Source: Chryseobacterium sp. 52 (GTDB lineage Bacteria > Bacteroidota > Bacteroidia > Flavobacteriales > Weeksellaceae). From it: 64,000 nt of DNA. Shown in pieces: positions 1-8,139 of this stretch. The position numbers and the translations under genes were made by a program. Numbering within the stretch: position 1 is the stretch's first letter; the number at the start of each line of letters is the position of its first letter. The stretch covers positions 2,212,001-2,276,000 of the forward strand of contig NZ_PEEX01000001.1 of NCBI RefSeq assembly GCF_002754245.1, read 5' to 3'. The notes beneath the pieces are model-generated. The model was not told where the DNA came from. It saw nothing but the letters and a program-made list of their open reading frames with translations, and did not search any database.

Positions 1-88
1 CGTGTTCAATTTCATGGAGGATGTAATGTCCGTCTATCCTTTTCGGTTTTACATTTTGTTTACATTTTGGGCAAAATTCTTCATTCAT
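1..88 (-). CDS. Partial zinc-ribbon-like protein (N-terminus only)
   Basis: The gene begins at the ATG whose complement is 86-88 and runs off the left edge, so only 29 codons are visible. They read MNEEFCPKCKQNVKPKR followed by DGHYILHEIEH. The CPKC pair close to the start is half of a zinc ribbon. The rest of the protein lies outside the window, so neither length nor function can be given. It is divergent from the LuxR-type regulator that follows. Confidence 0.5.
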   Translation of the reverse strand, partial: MNEEFCPKCKQNVKPKRIDGHYILHEIEH

Positions 89-173
89 AGCAGCTTAGGT
101 TTTAAATGCAAAAAACGATAAATGATTTTAAATATACTTTACACTTTTGTTTAGTTTTTGGTATTTTTATCCA

Positions 174-935
174 ATGGAAAATGAAAAAAACTCATTATTC
201 AACAGAAACAAAATAAAAATAATAACTGATGGGGATAGGCTTCAGTTTAGTAACTATCTGGAAATCGTAAAGTCTTTTGCTAAAATCACCTATCAAAGTG
301 TTTATGTAATTGATTATGAGTATTTAAAGTTTGAGTATGTTTCGGATAATCCTTTGTTTTTATGTGGCTATTCTTCCGAAGAAGTGCTTGACATGGGATA
401 TGAATTTTATTTTAAGAATGTACCCAAAGAAGATCTGGAACTGTTGAGTATCATTAATGATCTCGGTTTCGATTTTTATGATCAGCTGCCCAAAACGGAT
501 GAACGCAAATTATACAGCATTTCCTATGATTTTCATTTAAAAGGTAAATACAACAAACCTGTTCTTATTAATCATAAATTAACACCCCTTTTTCTTGATG
601 GAAACGGATCAGTCTGGAAATCATTATGCATCGTGTCTATTTCGCATAGACAAAATGCAGGAAATGTAACGATACAAAAAGAAGGTTCAGCTATATTTTG
701 GAAACTGGATACCTCAAAGAAAGTCTGGATTGCCGAACACAAATCAAAACTTAAGGATAAAGAATTGGAAATACTGCGTTTGTACGCTCAGGGATTAACG
801 ATAAATCAGATTGCAGAAAGAATATTTGTTTCACCGGACACCGTAAAATATTACAGAAGAAAGATTTTTGAAGTTTTTGGGGTCAAAAATTTTACAGAAG
901 CCCTTTCGTTTGCGACAGACAATAAAATTATTTAA
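174..935 (+). CDS. LuxR-type helix-turn-helix transcriptional regulator
   Basis: The product is 253 aa from the ATG at 174; an in-frame TTG at 147 adds nine unconvincing residues. The last 60-65 residues form a GerE/LuxR DNA-binding domain: LKDKELEILRLYAQGLTINQIAERIFVSPDTVKYYRRKIFE is read in pieces, with the typical E-I-L-L-x-G, I-A-x-x-L/I-x-V-S-x-x-T-V-K pattern. The N-terminal 180 residues have a PAS-like look (YVIDYEYLKFEYVSDN, then GYSSEEVLDMG), suggesting a sensory input. This layout is common in flavobacterial orphan regulators. No cognate target is evident; the gene is divergent from the left-edge gene and convergent with the MORN-like gene. The ligand is unknown. Confidence 0.85.
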   Translation: MENEKNSLFNRNKIKIITDGDRLQFSNYLEIVKSFAKITYQSVYVIDYEYLKFEYVSDNPLFLCGYSSEEVLDMGYEFYFKNVPKEDLELLSIINDLGFDFYDQLPKTDERKLYSISYDFHLKGKYNKPVLINHKLTPLFLDGNGSVWKSLCIVSISHRQNAGNVTIQKEGSAIFWKLDTSKKVWIAEHKSKLKDKELEILRLYAQGLTINQIAERIFVSPDTVKYYRRKIFEVFGVKNFTEALSFATDNKII

Positions 936-1046
936 TGACAAAAAACTGATTTTCAGGATGTTTTTGCTCTTCCCGGACAATTAATCATTCTTTGCGTGAA
1001 AAGAGTTCAAAGATAATAGAACTTTAAATCTTTGTAAAGAAAAAAC

Positions 1047-1077
1047 AAAAACCGGCCATTACAAACAGCCGGTTTTC
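1047..1077. terminator. Bidirectional terminator hairpin
   Basis: A 7-bp GC-rich stem (AACCGGC at 1050-1056 with GCCGGTT at 1068-1074) is flanked by an A-run on the left and TTTTC on the right. It lies between the convergent ends of the LuxR-type gene and the MORN-like gene and could serve both. Confidence 0.7.
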
Positions 1078-1096
1078 TATTGAAATTTAAAATGTT

Positions 1097-2623
1097 TTAA
1101 AACTCATACAGAAGATCCTCCTCCTGGATAGTCGTGCTCAGAACGCTGTAAACATCCTGATCTCCAACATCTGCAAGCACTTTGGAATCCTGAATAAGTT
1201 TTCCTTCAGCACTACTGTAGACTTTTAATAATATCCATTTTCCGCTGCGCTCCATTTCCTTTATTCCGGATTCTGCTTTATACTTAATTTTACCACTCTG
1301 AAGTACACCGCCTTTTACGACAGCTTTATTACCCGGCTTACCTTTGGCATACTGTACAACCTGTGCTGTGAAACCTTCTGCTTCTTCTAAAGGTTGACTA
1401 TAGGTATACGTAACGGCTCCTTTTTCATCATATACCGTAGAATCATATCCGGTTTGTTTTGCATTCAGTTTTTTCTCGGATTTTAGCTTCTCACCCTCTC
1501 TGAAAAACTTGGAAAATACCAGAACACCATCTTTGTATTGCTGTTCACTAAGCTCTTCATATAAGGTGCCGTTGTAAGGCATATCATCTTTATACGTTAA
1601 AGTGCCTTTTTGTCTTCCATCCGGATAATAATATCTGATTTCCTGTACCACATCATCTTTTAATACCTTTTCAGAAGATAATTTTCCATTGTCATCAAAA
1701 TATTTATTCAGTATAACGGATCCGTTTTTATAAACATCGATAGCCGTAAAACCAGAAAGATCATAATTAAACTGATAATCCTCACCATCCTGAGGAGTAT
1801 AATAATCAGATTCCTTATCGTAGGTATACGTCAGATTTCCTATTTTTTTACCCGTTTCGTCGTAGGTTGTTTTATAACCGTCTTTTTTGTTTTTCTTATC
1901 CTCCTGCAGGATCTTCCCGCCTGTTGAGTATATCATACTCTCTTTTACGGATCCGTTTGTTTTATATTTCTCGATTTTGGATACCCTCATCGGATTGTAA
2001 TAATATTCTACCAGCAGATTTTCGTCAGAATTATTGGGGTTACTCGTTCCGATATGCTTTCCTTTATCGCCGTAATATTTAGTTTCGTATTTTCCCTTAC
2101 TGTCTGTGGTGATCTCATACCGGATTCCTTTGATGTCTTCATCATAAGCTATGGTCTTGAAAGAGTCAGAACTTTCATAAGTGGTAATGCTGTTATAGAA
2201 AGACGAATTTTCCGGATCCTTATAAGTATACATTTTTCCTTTAAAAGTACCGTCTGCCTTATAAACAAGGTCTTCTAAAGGCCTTCCTTTCTCATCAAAA
2301 GTCTGAGAAGGTCCTATTTGTTTTCCCCCTGAATATGTTCCTGTGTTTAAAATTTTACCATCAGGGCTGTACCAGGTTACTTTGCCATCATAAATCTCGC
2401 TCCCCGGCGTAGCATCTGAAGCAAGGCCTTCCATTTGAAGCTTTCCGTTTTTATAGAAATCTTTGATTAATGTAAGTTTGCCCTTGGTTTCAGTTTCACG
2501 GTAGAATTCCATTTTGTCCTGAGTGGTTTTCTCCCAGTTTTCGTCAAAATAGATTTTTTCCTGTGCCCCAACACTGATGCTTAAAAATAAGGCAAGAACT
2601 GCTGAGGTAAATAATTTTTTCAT
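1097..2623 (-). CDS. Secreted YwqK/MORN-like repeat protein
   Basis: I start the protein at the ATG complementary to 2621-2623, because a signal peptide begins there (MKKLFTSAVLALFLSISVGAQ); an upstream in-frame ATG at 2665 would add 14 residues. The 508-residue product consists of repeated short beta-hairpin units of the type Y-x-x-G-x-x-x-x-x-x-Y/F-x-x-x-G-K, such as FYKNGKLQMEG, WYSPDGKILNTG and YYPDGRQKGTLTY. This is the pattern of the YwqK antitoxin-like/MORN family. It is exported to the periplasm or outer surface. Although the family name mentions antitoxins, no toxin gene is next to it and the function is unknown. Both neighbours are independent units. Confidence 0.75.
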   Translation of the reverse strand: MKKLFTSAVLALFLSISVGAQEKIYFDENWEKTTQDKMEFYRETETKGKLTLIKDFYKNGKLQMEGLASDATPGSEIYDGKVTWYSPDGKILNTGTYSGGKQIGPSQTFDEKGRPLEDLVYKADGTFKGKMYTYKDPENSSFYNSITTYESSDSFKTIAYDEDIKGIRYEITTDSKGKYETKYYGDKGKHIGTSNPNNSDENLLVEYYYNPMRVSKIEKYKTNGSVKESMIYSTGGKILQEDKKNKKDGYKTTYDETGKKIGNLTYTYDKESDYYTPQDGEDYQFNYDLSGFTAIDVYKNGSVILNKYFDDNGKLSSEKVLKDDVVQEIRYYYPDGRQKGTLTYKDDMPYNGTLYEELSEQQYKDGVLVFSKFFREGEKLKSEKKLNAKQTGYDSTVYDEKGAVTYTYSQPLEEAEGFTAQVVQYAKGKPGNKAVVKGGVLQSGKIKYKAESGIKEMERSGKWILLKVYSSAEGKLIQDSKVLADVGDQDVYSVLSTTIQEEDLLYEF

Positions 2624-2909
2624 GTTTTTATTAAAATTTAAATGATTCTGTAGTGATAATTCCAAGTCGAATGAAAGTATTCTTCAAATACATATGATAC
2701 ATAGAATACAGATTCTGGTGTCCGCCGCGGAAAAGTATTTTACATAAATGGTACCTGAAAAATTTTTAATAAGATCAACTGGCAGAAATAAAAAATATTT
2801 ATAACTACTGGATTTATCACGCCAAATATAAATCAATTTGCTGAGAAATAAAGGAAATTGAAAGGGTAAAACCTCCGTAAAATCACGGAATTTTTTCTGA
2901 GAAATTTTA

Positions 2910-3461
2910 CTATAAAAACAGTAAAAAAAAAAGGGCTGATCTGCTTTTTACGGTTAAGCGTTTTTTACAAATAAAAGAAACCTTTTTTTTCTTTCCTATC
3001 CATTGATCGATCCCGAAAGCTTTATATCCGTAGAGAGAAAACATTCCCAACAGCATCATGAACAATACCTGAGGTAAGAAAAAGAAATAAGTGAGCCATG
3101 TGAAATTGTCCATTGGCCGAATTCCAACTTTAGGATCAACAGGAACCAGTTCGGTAGGGATAGAGTGGAGGTCTTTGGTAATGAGTGCCACAAGCATGAT
3201 AACAATTAAAGACAACGAACTGAACCTTGTCAGTAATCCCAACAATAGCAGCAGCCCCCAAAATGCTTCATTAAAAGCAACAAAATGAGCCATGAACTGA
3301 GGATTTGAAAAACCTAAACCGGTTATTGTTTTTAACATATATCCCTGAAAAACAGGATGGAATAATTTGTTGAAACCTGTAATCAAAAAGAATAATCCGA
3401 TACTTATTCTGCAAATGACATAAAATAGATCTCCGGATTTATTAAAAGTACTTTTCTCCAT
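2910..3461 (-). CDS. DoxX-family membrane protein
   Basis: The 183-residue product has four hydrophobic segments (about 14-30, 62-80, 85-98 and 125-150). The N-terminal part, RISIGLFFLITGFNKLFHPV, is typical of DoxX/MauE membrane proteins, as is the acidic/aromatic residue in the second segment (FNEAFWGLLLLLG). The C-terminus is an unusual basic tail ending in a hydrophobic run encoded by a stretch with homopolymers, so the true end may differ between strains. DoxX proteins are linked to redox or thiol chemistry, but this member's role is unknown. It stands alone, divergent from scoA. Confidence 0.8.
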   Translation of the reverse strand: MEKSTFNKSGDLFYVICRISIGLFFLITGFNKLFHPVFQGYMLKTITGLGFSNPQFMAHFVAFNEAFWGLLLLLGLLTRFSSLSLIVIMLVALITKDLHSIPTELVPVDPKVGIRPMDNFTWLTYFFFLPQVLFMMLLGMFSLYGYKAFGIDQWIGKKKKVSFICKKRLTVKSRSALFFLLFL

Positions 3462-3624
3462 GTTGTAATGATAATAGATTAAATTTTTATGTTCCTGATG
3501 AACCTGACCCCAAGGTTGGATGCTTCAATCTTTAAAAAGTTAGATCCAAATTCAAATAAATTCCTGATTACCGTAAGTATGATAAAATTTATTAAATTTA
3601 ACGGACAGAAAATCTAATATTATC

Positions 3625-4326
3625 ATGATAGATAAAAGAGTAAAAAATGCAAAGGAAGCCATCGAAGGAATTAATGATGGAATGACTTTAATGCTGGGCG
3701 GATTTGGTTTGTGCGGTATCCCTGAAAACTCCATAAATGCTCTGGTAGAGAGCGATGTGAAAGATGTAACATGTATTTCAAATAATGCAGGTGTTGATGA
3801 TTTTGGATTAGGATTGCTGCTTCAGAAAAGACAGATCAAAAAAATGATCTCTTCTTATGTAGGAGAAAATGCAGAGTTCGAAAGACAGATGCTTTCCGGA
3901 GAACTGGACGTTGAGCTTACACCACAGGGAACTTTAGCTGAAAAATGCAGAGCGGCACAGGCGGGAATTCCTGCTTTTTATACTCCTGCAGGGTATGGAA
4001 CAGAGATCGCAGAAGGGAAAGAAGTTAAAGATTTTGACGGAAAACCCCACATTCTGGAGCATGCTTACAAAGCAGATTTCTCAATCGTAAAAGCATGGAA
4101 AGGGGATTATCTTGGAAACCTTATTTTTAAAGGTTCCGCAAGAAATTTCAACCATCCGATGGCCGGGGCTGCAAAAATTACCATTGCTGAAGTAGAAGAG
4201 CTGGTAGAACCTGGAGCATTGGATCCTAACGAAATTCATATTCCCGGAATTATGGTTCAGCGAATTTTTCAGGGTGAGAAATTTGAAAAGAGAATTGAAC
4301 AAAAAACGGTTAGAACAAAAGAGTAA
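3625..4326 (+). CDS. scoA: 3-oxoacid CoA-transferase subunit A
   Basis: The 233-residue product is the alpha subunit of a succinyl-CoA:3-oxoacid CoA-transferase, which moves CoA between succinyl-CoA and acetoacetate in ketone body and branched-chain or aromatic catabolism. The family signature of subunit A is present near residues 20-35 ([17 protein letters not shown]), together with [22 protein letters not shown] around residue 110-130. Length is normal. Unusually, the beta subunit is not adjacent: the 600-aa ABC exporter on the other strand lies between them, so the two subunits must be transcribed from separate promoters. A strong palindromic terminator follows directly. Confidence 0.93.
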   Translation: MIDKRVKNAKEAIEGINDGMTLMLGGFGLCGIPENSINALVESDVKDVTCISNNAGVDDFGLGLLLQKRQIKKMISSYVGENAEFERQMLSGELDVELTPQGTLAEKCRAAQAGIPAFYTPAGYGTEIAEGKEVKDFDGKPHILEHAYKADFSIVKAWKGDYLGNLIFKGSARNFNHPMAGAAKITIAEVEELVEPGALDPNEIHIPGIMVQRIFQGEKFEKRIEQKTVRTKE

Positions 4327-4347
4327 TTACTCCTGTTTACAATAAAA

Positions 4348-4379
4348 ACAAAGCGCTGAAAATATTTTCAGCGCTTTGT
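4348..4379. terminator. 32-bp perfect palindrome, bidirectional terminator
   Basis: A 16-bp sequence (ACAAAGCGCTGAAAAT, 4348-4363) is followed without a spacer by its exact reverse complement (4364-4379). It sits between the scoA stop and the stop codon of the ABC exporter, which it abuts. A- and T-rich ends on both sides fit termination in both directions. Confidence 0.85.
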
Positions 4380-6182
4380 TTATGCTTCCGGATTAAGCAT
4401 TTTTCTTTCCCCGATTTGCTGCCGCCACATGGCGTAGTATAATCCTTTTTCCGCAATCAAATCATCGTGAGATCCCGTTTCTATCACTTGTCCGCGTTCA
4501 AGTACATAAATTTGGTCTGCATGCATAATTGTACTTAAACGGTGTGCAATAAGAACTGTAATTTGCTCCTTTTCTTTCGAAATATCTTTTATAGTAGAGG
4601 TTATTTCTTCTTCTGTAATACTGTCCAAAGCTGAAGTTGCTTCATCAAAGATTAGTAGATGCGGCTTTCTTAAAAGCGCCCGTGCGATAGCAATTCTTTG
4701 TTTTTCTCCACCACTCAGTTTCAGTCCGCCTTCACCAATAACGGTTTCAATGCCTTTTTCAGCTCTTTCCAGCAGAGCTGTACAACTTGATTTCTGTAAA
4801 GCAATTTCCAGATCTGATTCAGTAGCTTTAGGATTGACAAAAAGTAGATTTTCTTTGATGGTTCCTGCGAAAAGTTGAGTGTCCTGAGTGACAAAACCAA
4901 TTTGATTTCTTAATTCATCAAAATCAAACTCCTTTCCATCAATAGAATTATAAAAAATATTCCCTTCCTGAGGTCTGTAAAGTCCAACCAATAGCTTCAC
5001 CAAAGTACTTTTCCCGGAGCCACTAGGTCCCACAAAAGCGATGGTTTCTCCATTTTTAACATCAAAAGAGATATTATTTAAAGCCTTATACTGAGCCGAT
5101 TGATGTTTGAAAGAAATATTTTTGAATTCTAATTCTTCAATCGCACCAATTTGTTTGGGGTGAAGTGGCTTTTCTTCCACTTCTTTCTTCATTAAATTAT
5201 CAAAATTATTCAGAGAAGCCTCAGCCTCACGGTAAGAAATAATGATATTCCCGATTTCCTGCATCGGTCCGAAAATAAAAAACCCATAAAACATCAGAGA
5301 CAGGTACTGTCCGGGAGTAACAATGTTTTTAAAAATTAATAACAACAATGTCATGGTAATCATCTGCTGAAGGAAATTAACCATCGTTCCCTGAATAAAA
5401 CTTAAAGAACGGATGCTTTTAACCTTTCTGAGTTCAAGCCCAAGAATTTTATAGGTATTGTTATTCAAGCGGAGAACTTCCTGATTGGTTAACCCCAGAC
5501 TTTTAACAATTTCGATATTTCTTAAGCTTTCTGTGGTACTTCCGGCTAAAGCCGTGGTTTCCGAAACAATATTTTTCTGAATACTTTTTATTCTTTTACT
5601 CAATAAATTGGTAATAAATGCAATCAGGAAAATGCCGCAAATGTAAACAGGCATGATCGACCAATGCAAGCGGATCGCATATACAGAAACGAAAATAATA
5701 CTTACCAGAATTCCGAAGAAAATATTAATAAAGCTGGTGATAAATTTTACAGAATCTTCCCTTACTTTCGTTAAAATAGACAATGTTTCACCACTTCTCT
5801 GGTCTTCGAATTCCTGAAAAGGCAACGCCATTGAATGTCGTAAACCGTCTGTAAAGATTTTAGCCCCGAATTTTTGAGTGATAACGCTCACTGCATAATC
5901 CTGAAAAGCTTTAGCAATCCTGCTCACCATTGCTGTTCCGATGAGGAGTCCTAAAAAATAAAAAACGCCGTGATAAATTCCCTCTCCATATAAATACTGG
6001 TTCAGATTTCTGGGCAGGAGTTTTTCCTTATCAAAAAAGTTAGGATGGTTGACCAGCCGATCCAGGATGTTACCTGTAATCGCCGGAGCAAATAAAGAAA
6101 AAACCTGATTAATGGTTGCCAGAAACAAAGAAAGGATGATCAGCCATTGGTAAGGTTTAAGGTATCTTAAAAGTATTTTCAT
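4380..6182 (-). CDS. ABC exporter, fused membrane and ATPase domains (MsbA/MDR type)
   Basis: The 600-residue half-transporter has an N-terminal six-helix membrane domain (about 1-310) and a C-terminal ATPase. The ATPase shows Walker A (GPSGSGKST), Q-loop (FVTQDTQ), signature LSGGEKQR, Walker B LLIFDEATSALD and switch His in LIAHRLSTI. It should work as a homodimer in the inner membrane, exporting lipid or drug-like molecules; the substrate cannot be read from sequence. It is inserted, in opposite orientation, between scoA and scoB. A CAAAATTA at 6200-6207 (TAnnTTTG on the minus strand), 18 bp before the start, may be its promoter. Confidence 0.92.
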   Translation of the reverse strand: MKILLRYLKPYQWLIILSLFLATINQVFSLFAPAITGNILDRLVNHPNFFDKEKLLPRNLNQYLYGEGIYHGVFYFLGLLIGTAMVSRIAKAFQDYAVSVITQKFGAKIFTDGLRHSMALPFQEFEDQRSGETLSILTKVREDSVKFITSFINIFFGILVSIIFVSVYAIRLHWSIMPVYICGIFLIAFITNLLSKRIKSIQKNIVSETTALAGSTTESLRNIEIVKSLGLTNQEVLRLNNNTYKILGLELRKVKSIRSLSFIQGTMVNFLQQMITMTLLLLIFKNIVTPGQYLSLMFYGFFIFGPMQEIGNIIISYREAEASLNNFDNLMKKEVEEKPLHPKQIGAIEELEFKNISFKHQSAQYKALNNISFDVKNGETIAFVGPSGSGKSTLVKLLVGLYRPQEGNIFYNSIDGKEFDFDELRNQIGFVTQDTQLFAGTIKENLLFVNPKATESDLEIALQKSSCTALLERAEKGIETVIGEGGLKLSGGEKQRIAIARALLRKPHLLIFDEATSALDSITEEEITSTIKDISKEKEQITVLIAHRLSTIMHADQIYVLERGQVIETGSHDDLIAEKGLYYAMWRQQIGERKMLNPEA

Positions 6183-6303
6183 TCTATTAAATAATCTTGC
6201 AAAATTAAAGATATTATTTTGACTTATAACGTTAATAATTTAGAATAACAAAGGCCTTTTGTATTCAGCTGAAAATAATTAAATTGCAGTCTAAGTTTTT
6301 ATT

Positions 6304-6957
6304 ATGCTCACAAAAGAACAAATTGCTAAAAGGATTTCAAAAGAACTGAAAGACCGTTACTATGTAAACCTGGGAATAGGGATTCCTACTTTGGTTGCCA
6401 ACTATGTTCCGGATGGTATTTCCGTAGAATTTCAGAGTGAAAACGGAGTTTTAGGGATGGGACCTTTCCCTTTTGAAGGTGAAGAAGATGCAGACATCAT
6501 CAACGCCGGAAAACAAACGATTACTATTCTTCCCGGAGGTTCATTTTTCGATTCTGCATTCAGTTTCGGAATGATCCGTGGTCAGAAAGTAGATCTTACC
6601 ATTCTTGGGGCAATGGAAGTTTCCGAAAACGGAGATATTGCCAACTGGAAGATCCCCGGAAAAATGGTAAAAGGAATGGGCGGTGCAATGGACCTTGTCG
6701 CTTCTGCAGAAAATATTATCGTTGCCATGATGCACGTAAATAAAGCAGGAGAAAGCAAAATTCTTAAAAAATGTACCCTTCCGCTTACAGGTGTTAACTG
6801 CGTAAAAAGAGTGGTGACCGAACTGGCGGTACTGGATGTTACTCCAGCTGGTTTCAAACTGGTAGAAAGAGCGCCGGGCGTTTCAGTAGAACATATTGTA
6901 CAATCAACCGAAGCAGATCTGATCATAGAAGGTGAAATTCCCGAAATGCAGTTCTAA
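6304..6957 (+). CDS. scoB: 3-oxoacid CoA-transferase subunit B
   Basis: The 217-residue beta subunit partners the product at 3625-4326. The catalytic Glu of the family lies in the SENGVLGMGPFP motif near residue 50; NLGIGIPTL near residue 22 and the C-terminal VVTELAVLDV and FKLVERAPGV segments are also characteristic. Length is typical. It has its own upstream region (TAAGTTTT about 15 bp before the ATG is one mismatch from the flavobacterial -7 box) and its own terminator, so it is a separate transcription unit from scoA despite being needed in equal amounts. Confidence 0.93.
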   Translation: MLTKEQIAKRISKELKDRYYVNLGIGIPTLVANYVPDGISVEFQSENGVLGMGPFPFEGEEDADIINAGKQTITILPGGSFFDSAFSFGMIRGQKVDLTILGAMEVSENGDIANWKIPGKMVKGMGGAMDLVASAENIIVAMMHVNKAGESKILKKCTLPLTGVNCVKRVVTELAVLDVTPAGFKLVERAPGVSVEHIVQSTEADLIIEGEIPEMQF

Positions 6958-6970
6958 TAAGATAAAAAGA

Positions 6971-7000
6971 AAAAACCTTGTCACTGACAAGGTTTTTTTA
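6971..7000 (+). terminator. Rho-independent terminator of scoB
   Basis: A 12-bp stem AAAAACCTTGTC / GACAAGGTTTTT (6971-6982 with 6986-6997) has a three-base loop and a T-run and starts 13 bp after the stop codon. The rest of the interval to 7203 is AT-rich and I see no gene in it. Confidence 0.85.
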
Positions 7001-7232
7001 TGGAATAATATTTCGACTTTTATTAAAACGACATAGGAAAATGGAGCGTTAAGAAAATTAAAAATTAATCAGTTAAAAAATTTCCACTGTTTGAAGCGCG
7101 AGACAAGTTTTGAAACGATGAACAAATGCTAAATTCGCGAAAGTTTTGGATATTATAGGATTAAATTTTAATTTTTAGCGGAAGTTTCCAAGTCTTGAAT
7201 TTTTGTTTCTTTTGTTTCAAGACAAAAGAAAA

Positions 7233-8036
7233 CTATTTACCATCCTGAGCCCCAAACACCTTCTGTAAGATACTTGTAGTCCTCATAGCCGGAGTATTTC
7301 TGATCCCACTTTCTTTGTCTGCCACCATTTTAAAGACTCCATTAATTGTTTCTGTGGTCACATATTCATTAAGATCAGTCGTTACAGCTTGTCCTGTAAA
7401 AGTATTGTATTTCGAGATCAGATTTTTCCAGACCGTATCGGCGCCTACCTTTCCCAATGAAGCCTTTACTTTTGGCTGGAAAGCTGTGAATAGCTGACTT
7501 TGCGTTTTGGTTTGTAAATAATTGGTCGCTGCATTATCATTGCTTAATAAGATATTTTTAGCATCAGTAATCGTCATTGATGTGATGGCTTTAGTGAAAA
7601 TAGGGGCAGCTTCCGTCACTGCATCTTCTGCAGCTCTGTTTAATAATTTTACCCCTTCATCAGCGAGGCTTCCCATTCCTAAAGAACGCAGTGTAGTATC
7701 AATCTTTCTGAGTTTTTCAGGCATTAAAATTTTCACGGCTTCATTCTTTAAAAATCCGTCGGTTAAAGCCAGTTTCTTCACTCCGTCGGTGACTCCAATA
7801 CTTAAAGCTTCTTTCAGTCCTGATGAAATCTGTGTTGAGGTAAGATTTCCAAGATTTATAGGAGAAGTCTTAACTGGAGTAGTGGTAGTAGCTGTTGTCG
7901 TGGTTTTTGTTGTTGCGGGAGCATCAAGATCAACTCCGGTTTTAGTTTTAACAGTAGACTTGATGATATCTAAAATCTGTGCCTGTGAAGAAATTGATAA
8001 TAGTAATCCTGCGGCCAGTAAAATGTTTTTTCTCAT
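7233..8036 (-). CDS. Exported DUF4197-type protein
   Basis: The protein starts best at the ATG complementary to 8034-8036, giving a signal peptide MRKNILLAAGLLLSISSQAQ; five residues upstream are possible. It is 267 aa. A Thr/Ala/Pro-rich linker (about residues 40-58, with runs of TTTT) is followed by a helical domain containing ISSGLKEALSIGVTDGVKKLA and the segment MPEKLRKIDTTLRSLGMG, a pattern I recognise as DUF4197. The domain is found in many Gram-negative bacteria and its function is unknown. The signal peptide places it in the periplasm. It is a single gene, divergent from the GH20 gene, with a weak AT-rich hairpin (7206-7231) after the stop. Confidence 0.8.
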   Translation of the reverse strand: MRKNILLAAGLLLSISSQAQILDIIKSTVKTKTGVDLDAPATTKTTTTATTTTPVKTSPINLGNLTSTQISSGLKEALSIGVTDGVKKLALTDGFLKNEAVKILMPEKLRKIDTTLRSLGMGSLADEGVKLLNRAAEDAVTEAAPIFTKAITSMTITDAKNILLSNDNAATNYLQTKTQSQLFTAFQPKVKASLGKVGADTVWKNLISKYNTFTGQAVTTDLNEYVTTETINGVFKMVADKESGIRNTPAMRTTSILQKVFGAQDGK

Positions 8037-8139
8037 TGTATATTTTTGCAAATTTAGATGTTTTATTATTTAATAGGTTAAAATGATCAAAAGAGTTTTG
8101 GAAAATAATTATATTAGCTAAAACCTTAATCATACTTAA

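Noticed and set aside
2823..2830. CAAATATA (TAnnTTTG on the minus strand) as promoter of the MORN-like gene
   Set aside because: It is 200 bp from the start and has no -33 partner; too weak to list.
7522..8073. 183-codon plus-strand open frame opposite the DUF4197 gene
   Set aside because: Low-complexity Val/Ala runs arise from the antisense of the Thr-rich linker; the minus-strand protein has a signal peptide and a known domain.
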